Source of the DNA: Planctomycetota bacterium
Lineage (GTDB): Bacteria; Planctomycetota; Phycisphaerae; UBA1845; PWPN01
Length of the DNA stretch: 5,628 nucleotides
NCBI GenBank assembly: GCA_020346805.1
Contig: CP070790.1
Coordinates: 3,596,911 to 3,602,538, forward strand
Reading direction: 5' to 3'
Position 1 is the stretch's first letter, and every line of letters begins with the position of its first letter. A model generated the notes under the pieces. The model saw nothing but the letters and a program-made list of their open reading frames with translations, was not told the origin of the DNA and did not search any database. The position numbers and the translations under genes are program-made. Shown here piece after piece: positions 5,522 to 5,628 of this stretch.

Positions 5522-5628
5522 GCCTTTGTTGCTCGAGTGGGTTGATTCGGATGATTGTCGGAAGATGTGGGATTGATAGCTTAACTAGCCCGCATATTTC
5601 ACGGGTCTTGTCGCCCGGCGGATGCTTT
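5522..5628. other. Right-edge segment without a convincing gene
   Basis: No recognisable product is seen. A plus-strand frame from ATG 5551 (MIVGRCGIDSLTS...) stays open for 26 codons to the edge, but it has no good RBS. A minus-strand frame also enters from the edge and runs 58 codons to a TAA at 5456-5454. Neither resembles a known protein. CCCG (5589-5592) and CGGG (5602-5605) flank the AT-rich CATATTTCA. Confidence 0.3.

Noticed and set aside
5454..5627. 58-codon minus-strand frame entering from the right edge
   Set aside because: It could be the tail of a gene, but the product looks non-biological to me and crosses two inverted repeats. It cannot be judged without sequence beyond the edge.
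1..5628. CRISPR array, tRNA, rRNA, phage or toxin-antitoxin genes
   Set aside because: No regularly spaced direct repeats, cloverleaf signatures or recognisable proteins of these kinds were seen.

Overview
The window is about 50% GC bacterial DNA with five protein-coding genes. The gene types are an FHA-GAF-SpoIIE-type regulator, a secreted diheme peroxidase, and an exported protein with repeated Pro-x-x-Asp calcium loops. Together they resemble Planctomycetota, possibly a Phycisphaerae-like lineage. That assignment is inferred from gene content; no rRNA or other marker gene is present.

Layout, left to right. (1) At 1-626 on the minus strand lies the N-terminal part of an M24B Xaa-Pro aminopeptidase, running off the left edge, with a clear RBS and a good sigma70-like promoter upstream. 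(2) Divergent from it, at 858-2492 on the plus strand, is a 544-residue FHA-GAF-SpoIIE/PP2C protein. Its FHA ligand residues and two of the four expected phosphatase acidic residues appear to be replaced. (3) Converging on it, at 2659-3717 on the minus strand, is an exported, probably lipid-anchored, diheme cytochrome c peroxidase of the CcpA/MauG superfamily. (4) A 276-bp divergent intergenic region carries two CGATCG palindromes exactly 20 bp apart and an extended -10 promoter. It separates the peroxidase from an exported five-loop EF-hand protein with a lysine-rich tail (3994-4860). (5) A 159-residue protein with one N-terminal membrane segment and no recognised family follows at 4956-5435. 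(6) The last 193 bases hold three inverted repeats and no convincing gene, although a frame remains open at the right edge on each strand.

How the genes work together: the left half pairs a cytoplasmic peptidase with a cytoplasmic signalling protein, with no evident functional link. The right half encodes three envelope or extracytoplasmic proteins. Diheme peroxidases bind a structural Ca2+ ion between their two heme domains, so a calcium-binding exported protein divergent from one is suggestive, but co-function is only inferred from position. No mobile element, CRISPR array, tRNA or rRNA was identified. I see no complete new system; the best leads are the apparently inactive FHA-SpoIIE protein and the peroxidase/EF-hand/membrane-protein neighbourhood.
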